DNA of 18,277 nt from Candidatus Kappaea frigidicola (GTDB taxonomy: Bacteria; Omnitrophota; Gorgyraeia; JAGLLT01), in the NCBI GenBank assembly GCA_030765555.1, contig JAVCCI010000067.1:1-18277 (forward strand), written 5' to 3'. The notes beneath the pieces were generated by a model. That model was not told where the DNA came from, made no database searches, and worked only from the letters and a program-made list of their open reading frames with translations. Position numbers and translations under genes: made by a program. Shown in pieces: positions 14,986 through 18,277 of the stretch (positions are counted from its first letter, which is position 1; each line of letters opens with the position of its first letter).

Positions 14986-15045
14986 AATGCACTACATATG
15001 CAAAATTATTTTATTTACATGTGATTTATCTTACAAAGGTTGATT

Positions 15046-15669
15046 ATGTCTAGTATATTCGATCAATATTTTAAAAAATATGATACCTGGTATGAAAAGA
15101 ATAAGTTTACATATCTTTCAGAACTGAAGCTTTTGTCTAAACTAGTTCCTAAAGATAAAAAAGGTTTAGAGATAGGTGTGGGTACGGGCAGATTTGCTGA
15201 ATCTTTAGGTATTAAATATGGTATAGATCCATCTCGGAACATGCTAAAGTTAGCTAAGCAGAGAGGCATTATTGCAAATAAAGCTTCCGGAGAGAATATT
15301 CCTTTTGATAATAATACTTTTGATTATGTAGCTATTATTATTACTTTAGCGTTTGTAAATAATCCTCAAGATGTAATCAAAGAAGCTTGGAGAGTGTTAA
15401 AGAGCAAGGGGAGAATAATAATTGGTATAGTAGATAATGATAGCTTTTTAGCTGATTTTTACAGGAATAAAGAAGGTGTTTTTTATAAGGAAGCTAAGTT
15501 TATTGAAGTTAAAAAATTAAATTCCTGGCTTGAGGTTTCAGGTTTCTATAATCCTACTTGCTATCAGACTCTTTTTCATTTGCCTCAAGATATTAAGGAA
15601 ATTGAGGAGTCTAAAGATGGCTTTGGGAAAGGTGGTTTTGTGGCAGTTGTAGCAGATAAAAAAATGTAA
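15046..15669 (+). CDS. Class I SAM-dependent methyltransferase (Methyltransf_11 type)
   Basis: A 207-residue cytoplasmic methyltransferase. Motif I is LEIGVGTGRF, motif II ends in YGIDPS, the motif-III region reads FDYVAIIITLAFV, and VLKSKGRIIIGI is the strand typical of the UbiE-like Rossmann fold. The substrate is unknown. The ATG at 15046 is preferred because AGG (15037-15039) sits 6 nt upstream. A TTG two codons earlier is in frame but too close to that site. It follows the glycosyltransferase after about 60 bp without a clear promoter or terminator, so it may belong to the same transcription unit, but a link to glycan modification is not shown. Confidence 0.88.
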   Translation: MSSIFDQYFKKYDTWYEKNKFTYLSELKLLSKLVPKDKKGLEIGVGTGRFAESLGIKYGIDPSRNMLKLAKQRGIIANKASGENIPFDNNTFDYVAIIITLAFVNNPQDVIKEAWRVLKSKGRIIIGIVDNDSFLADFYRNKEGVFYKEAKFIEVKKLNSWLEVSGFYNPTCYQTLFHLPQDIKEIEESKDGFGKGGFVAVVADKKM

Positions 15670-15698
15670 ATTACACGATATATTAAAAAGGAAATTTA

Positions 15699-17048
15699 AT
15701 GGAAAAAATAACCATATTAAGCTCTAGTGGTGGTTTGGGATCAGGTTTTCCTGAGAAATCTCTAAGTGAGGGTTTAAAAATGAATCCTGATGTTATTGCC
15801 TTAGATGCTGGTTCATCAGACCCTGGCCCTTATTATCTGGGGGCAGGTTTAACTACAGAAAGTAGAGCATCGGTTAAAAGAGATTTAGAGCTTCTGTTAA
15901 TGGCGAGGCAAAAGAAAAATATACCTTTGATTATTGGTTCAGCAGTTACTACTGGCGCTAAACCAAATTTAGAATGGACTATAGATATTGCCAGAGAAAT
16001 CGCTAAAGAAAAAAGGCTCAAATTTAAATTAGCAAAAATTGAGGCTGATATCAATAAGGATATTATAAGGAAAGCCTTAAAAGAAAAAAAGATAAAAACA
16101 TTTGAAACCGGCAAAGCATTAACTAAAAAAGATATAGATAATGCCACGAGAATTGTGGCCCAAATGGGAATAGAACCCTTTATTAAGGCCTTAAAGTTAA
16201 AGCCAGATGTAATTATTGCAGGTCGTGCTTATGATCCAGCTGTTATAGCATCACTACCTATTATGAAGGGATTTGACAAGGGGCTGGCAATTCATATGGG
16301 TAAAATACTTGAGTGTGGGTGTATGGCCTGTGAGCCTGCTTCAGGCTTTGATGTGTTGGTGGCGACTATGCAGAAGAATTGCTTTATATTAAAACCACCA
16401 AATAAAATAAGAAAATGCACTAAGGAGTCAGTAGCTGCTCATACATTGTATGAAAAAGATAATCCTATAAGGTTGGGGCTTCCTGGGGGCTTGCTTGATT
16501 TAACTAATGTAAGCTTTGAAGAAATAGGAGATAGATCAGTAAAGGTTAGTGGTTCAAAGTTTATTGAAGAGAAATATACGGTAAAGCTTGAAGGAGCTAC
16601 TAAGGTTGGATATCGAACAATCTTTATTGCAGGAGCGCGAGATCCAATACTAATTAATAAAATAGATGAAGTGATAGATGCCGTAAAAGATGAAGTAAAA
16701 AATGAATTTAAGGGAACTAAATTCAAAACATTTTTCCATATCTATGGCAAAAACGGAGTAATGGGAAATTTAGAATTCATAAAAAATTCCACTCCCCACG
16801 AATTAGGAATTATCGGAGAGGTTGTCGCTGATACCCAGGAAGCTTCAAAAGCTATTTGTGGGCAGTTATGTCATCGAATGATGCATTATGATTATCCGGG
16901 TCGCAAAGCTACAGCTGGAAATTTAGCTTGTCTTTATTCGCCACAATCAGTTGCAATAGGTGAGGTGTATGAGTTTAATATTTATCACCTTCTTGAAGTA
17001 AGTGATCCAACTGAATTATTTCCTGTTAGTATTGAAGAAATTGGTTAA
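15699..17048 (+). CDS. AtuA-family (DUF1446) protein
   Basis: A 449-residue protein of the DUF1446/AtuA family, named for the acyclic terpene utilisation locus of Pseudomonas; the biochemical role of most members is unsettled. Recognisable stretches are SSGGLGSGFPE near the N-terminus, ALDAGSSDPGPYYLG (about 34-48), VIIAGRAYDPAVIA and HMGKILECGCMACEP. Three clustered cysteines (C206, C208, C211) are noteworthy. Length fits the AtuA core without the C-terminal ferredoxin-like domain found in longer members. It is followed after 23 bp by a DUF4387 gene, a pairing I recall from other genomes, so the two probably form one enzyme or complex. No signal peptide; cytoplasmic. Substrate unknown. Confidence 0.83.
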   Translation: MEKITILSSSGGLGSGFPEKSLSEGLKMNPDVIALDAGSSDPGPYYLGAGLTTESRASVKRDLELLLMARQKKNIPLIIGSAVTTGAKPNLEWTIDIAREIAKEKRLKFKLAKIEADINKDIIRKALKEKKIKTFETGKALTKKDIDNATRIVAQMGIEPFIKALKLKPDVIIAGRAYDPAVIASLPIMKGFDKGLAIHMGKILECGCMACEPASGFDVLVATMQKNCFILKPPNKIRKCTKESVAAHTLYEKDNPIRLGLPGGLLDLTNVSFEEIGDRSVKVSGSKFIEEKYTVKLEGATKVGYRTIFIAGARDPILINKIDEVIDAVKDEVKNEFKGTKFKTFFHIYGKNGVMGNLEFIKNSTPHELGIIGEVVADTQEASKAICGQLCHRMMHYDYPGRKATAGNLACLYSPQSVAIGEVYEFNIYHLLEVSDPTELFPVSIEEIG

Positions 17049-17071
17049 ATAATATTTATAAAAGGATAACA

Positions 17072-17407
17072 ATGAATAAAACAAGAAGTATTAAAGATTT
17101 AGCAAAAATAGTGCGCAGTAAAAACGCGGGACCTTTCTTGTTCACCTTTGATATTATTTTTAATGATGTTAAAACATACGAGCAGGTAAAAAACTCAAAA
17201 GTAATAAATAGAGAGCTGATAATGAAACTGTATAATTTGAAATCAAATGTTAAGGTTGAAATTTTTACACTTGATCCAGCGTGTGCTATAAAAATAACAT
17301 TTCCCAGGCCTATTCCATCTGGAAGCTTGGGGGATTCTGATGTTCTTGGTGCCCAGCAGCATGTGCCTCTATATGATATTGAAATTCCATGGAATTACGG
17401 AAATTAA
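17072..17407 (+). CDS. DUF4387-family protein, likely partner of the AtuA-family protein
   Basis: A 111-residue cytoplasmic protein matching DUF4387 (PF14330). The N-terminal LAKIVRSKNAGPF, central FTLDPACAIKITFPRP and C-terminal DSDVLGAQQHVPLYDIEIP are what I recognise of the family, and the length is usual. Function is uncharacterised; its regular occurrence next to AtuA-type proteins suggests a small subunit. AAAAGGAT precedes the ATG at a suitable distance. The downstream promoter and remnant separate it from kamA, though read-through is possible because no terminator is visible. Confidence 0.82.
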   Translation: MNKTRSIKDLAKIVRSKNAGPFLFTFDIIFNDVKTYEQVKNSKVINRELIMKLYNLKSNVKVEIFTLDPACAIKITFPRPIPSGSLGDSDVLGAQQHVPLYDIEIPWNYGN

Positions 17408-17427
17408 GCTATCGAAATCAAATCTTC

Positions 17428-17456
17428 TTGCAAATCCCTCTTAAAATAGATACAAT
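17428..17456 (+). promoter_or_regulatory. Near-consensus promoter upstream of the miaB-like remnant and kamA
   Basis: TTGCAA at 17428-17433 and TACAAT at 17451-17456 are separated by exactly 17 nt. A start 7 nt past the -10 box falls on 17463, the A of the ATG that opens the miaB-like remnant. It may now drive kamA through a leader of about 132 nt. Confidence 0.68.
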
Positions 17457-17462
17457 AAGCCC

Positions 17463-17543
17463 ATGAATAATAAAGTTTATATCCGTACCTTCGGATGATC
17501 GATGGATGTGTTTGCACGAGATTATTTTGAGGTTATTTTATAA
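17463..17543 (+). pseudogene. Possible 5' remnant of miaB (tRNA methylthiotransferase)
   Basis: The short frame reads MNNKVYIRTFG and then TGA. This closely matches the start of MiaB, which installs the methylthio group on isopentenyl-adenosine 37 of tRNA and typically opens with (K)VYIRTFGCQMN. The TGA stands where the first cluster-ligand Cys would be. Two codons later M14-D15 mimics the M-N of CQMN. After that similarity fades, although DYFEVIL before the next stop faintly recalls D-S-E-V-I. The piece lies directly under a near-consensus promoter. I read it as the decayed start of a deleted miaB; chance similarity over so few residues is the alternative. Confidence 0.45.
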
Positions 17544-17594
17544 TTATGTAAATAGTTAATTTCTTGAAAGAAACAATTTAAAAGGATAATATTT

Positions 17595-18277
17595 ATGGAA
17601 CGATTGACAAGAAAAAAGCAGGGAATAAAAGATGCATTCGATAAAAGTTTTGAGGTTTCTAATTGGTGTAATTGGCAATGGCAGATTAAACATGCCATTC
17701 GTGATATTGAGACATTCGAAAAAATCACAGGGATTGTATTTGATGAACATGTAAGGTATGAATTGCAGAAGACAATAGAACGGTTTCCTTTGGCAATCAC
17801 ACCCTATTATTGTTCGTTGATTGATGCGGAAGATTATGAACAAGATCCAATTTTTAAACAGTCTTTTCCTGTCGTTGAAGAGCTGAAAAGCAGCAGAGGA
17901 GATATGAGTGACCCTTTGCATGAAGATTTAGATAGTCCGGTGCCTGGAATAACACATCGCTATCCAGATCGAGTGCTGTTTTTAGTGAGTAATACATGTT
18001 CTATGTATTGCAGGCATTGTACGCGAAAGAGAAAAGTTGGTGATATAGATAGTATTCCGAATAAAACAACTCTTAAAAAAGGAATTAAGTACATAAAAAA
18101 TAATTCCCAAATACGAGATGTTCTTTTATCCGGAGGTGACCCCTTAATGTTTTCCGATGAATATCTTGAGTGGCTGCTTGCCGAGTTAAAAAAGATCAAG
18201 CATGTTGAAATTATTCGTATTGGCACACGAATGCCTGTTGTTCTGCCTTATCGAATTACAGATAATTTGGTAGCCAT
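17595..18277 (+). CDS. kamA: KamA-family radical-SAM amino acid 2,3-aminomutase (partial, 3' end beyond window)
   Basis: The first 227 residues of a lysine 2,3-aminomutase-family enzyme, which moves an alpha-amino group to the beta carbon using a [4Fe-4S] cluster, SAM and PLP. Visible hallmarks are SNWCNWQWQIKHAI at the N-terminus, LAITPYYCSLID, DPLHEDLDSPVPGITHRYPD and the cluster motif C135-x3-C139-x2-C142 (CSMYCRHCTRKR). VLLSGGDPL, the SAM-binding GGD region, and VEIIRIGTRMPVVLPYRI follow. The PLP lysine and C-terminal region are outside the window. AAAGGA precedes the ATG by about 8 nt. Lysine versus glutamate specificity, or epimerase-like EpmB activity, cannot be decided from this part. 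The neighbouring AtuA/DUF4387 genes suggest amino- or keto-acid metabolism. Confidence 0.9.
   Translation, partial: MERLTRKKQGIKDAFDKSFEVSNWCNWQWQIKHAIRDIETFEKITGIVFDEHVRYELQKTIERFPLAITPYYCSLIDAEDYEQDPIFKQSFPVVEELKSSRGDMSDPLHEDLDSPVPGITHRYPDRVLFLVSNTCSMYCRHCTRKRKVGDIDSIPNKTTLKKGIKYIKNNSQIRDVLLSGGDPLMFSDEYLEWLLAELKKIKHVEIIRIGTRMPVVLPYRITDNLVA

Noticed and set aside
15040..15045. TTG at 15040 as the start of the methyltransferase
   Set aside because: It lies right after the AGG at 15037-15039, which is ideally spaced for the ATG at 15046.
15833..16147. Antisense open frames within larger genes (for example here, and at 5908-6159, 8405-8659, 16439-16726)
   Set aside because: They lie wholly inside well-supported genes on the other strand, show low-complexity reverse-reading composition and match no family I know.
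17481..17496. ATCCG/CGGAT hairpin as a transcription terminator of the DUF4387 gene
   Set aside because: Only 5 bp, no T tract follows, and it lies downstream of the kamA promoter within the miaB-like codons.
17496..17498. TGA in the miaB-like frame read as selenocysteine replacing the cluster cysteine
   Set aside because: The frame hits another stop (TAA at 17541) 15 codons later and no MiaB body follows, so a decayed fragment is far more likely.
17556..18226. Minus-strand open frames in the right-hand end
   Set aside because: They are shadows of the kamA reading frame, which carries clear radical-SAM motifs on the plus strand.

Overview
This AT-rich window comes from a diderm (Gram-negative-type) bacterium. 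Two adjacent LptF/LptG-family permeases imply an LPS-type outer membrane. The gene set (HD-GYP protein with HAMP and GAF domains, PEGA-propeller protein, processive-type family-2 glycosyltransferase, AtuA/DUF4387 pair, KamA) would suit an uncultured anaerobic lineage such as Omnitrophota. That placement is a guess from gene content. I saw no rRNA, tRNA, CRISPR array, transposase or phage gene.

Layout. (1) Bases 1-2590, minus strand: comF, lptF and lptG lie head to tail as one transcription unit; lptG runs off the left edge. A near-consensus promoter sits so close to the comF ATG that the mRNA should be essentially leaderless. (2) 2591-2905 is a divergent promoter region followed by a roughly 200-nt leader with three strong inverted repeats. 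It precedes an HD-GYP c-di-GMP phosphodiesterase-like gene (2906-4345). (3) 4346-4616 is a non-coding gap with two good promoters. It leads into a plus-strand run: cation/H+ antiporter, sugar-porter MFS transporter, membrane-anchored RCK_C protein, RlmB-type rRNA methyltransferase and a small HD-domain protein. Their spacing is 1 to 12 bp, with one ATGA overlap. (4) 9314-11309 is a sugar-related patch: a 62-codon gene that looks like the two ends of a MalG-type ABC permease joined in frame, an anchored protein of unknown function, and a membrane-anchored TIM-barrel glycosidase with two EF-hand-like loops. (5) msrB is at 11325-11801. (6) A PEGA/propeller protein and a multi-pass glycosyltransferase (11896-14985) form a likely envelope-glycan pair, followed by a SAM methyltransferase. 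(7) An AtuA-family protein and a DUF4387 protein (15699-17407) form a second metabolic pair. They are followed by a promoter, a short remnant resembling the first codons of miaB, and a KamA-family radical-SAM aminomutase cut by the right edge.

The most interesting items are the apparent miaB 5' remnant, which keeps a near-consensus promoter placing the transcription start at its ATG (as at comF); the internally deleted ABC permease that still carries good translation signals; the structured leader of the HD-GYP gene; an HD-family enzyme whose canonical HD motif reads ND; and the AtuA-DUF4387-KamA neighbourhood, whose pathway I cannot name. None of these is a clearly new defence or mobile system. 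Most genes belong to recognisable families, and the novelty lies in remnants, regulatory architecture and uncharacterised partners.
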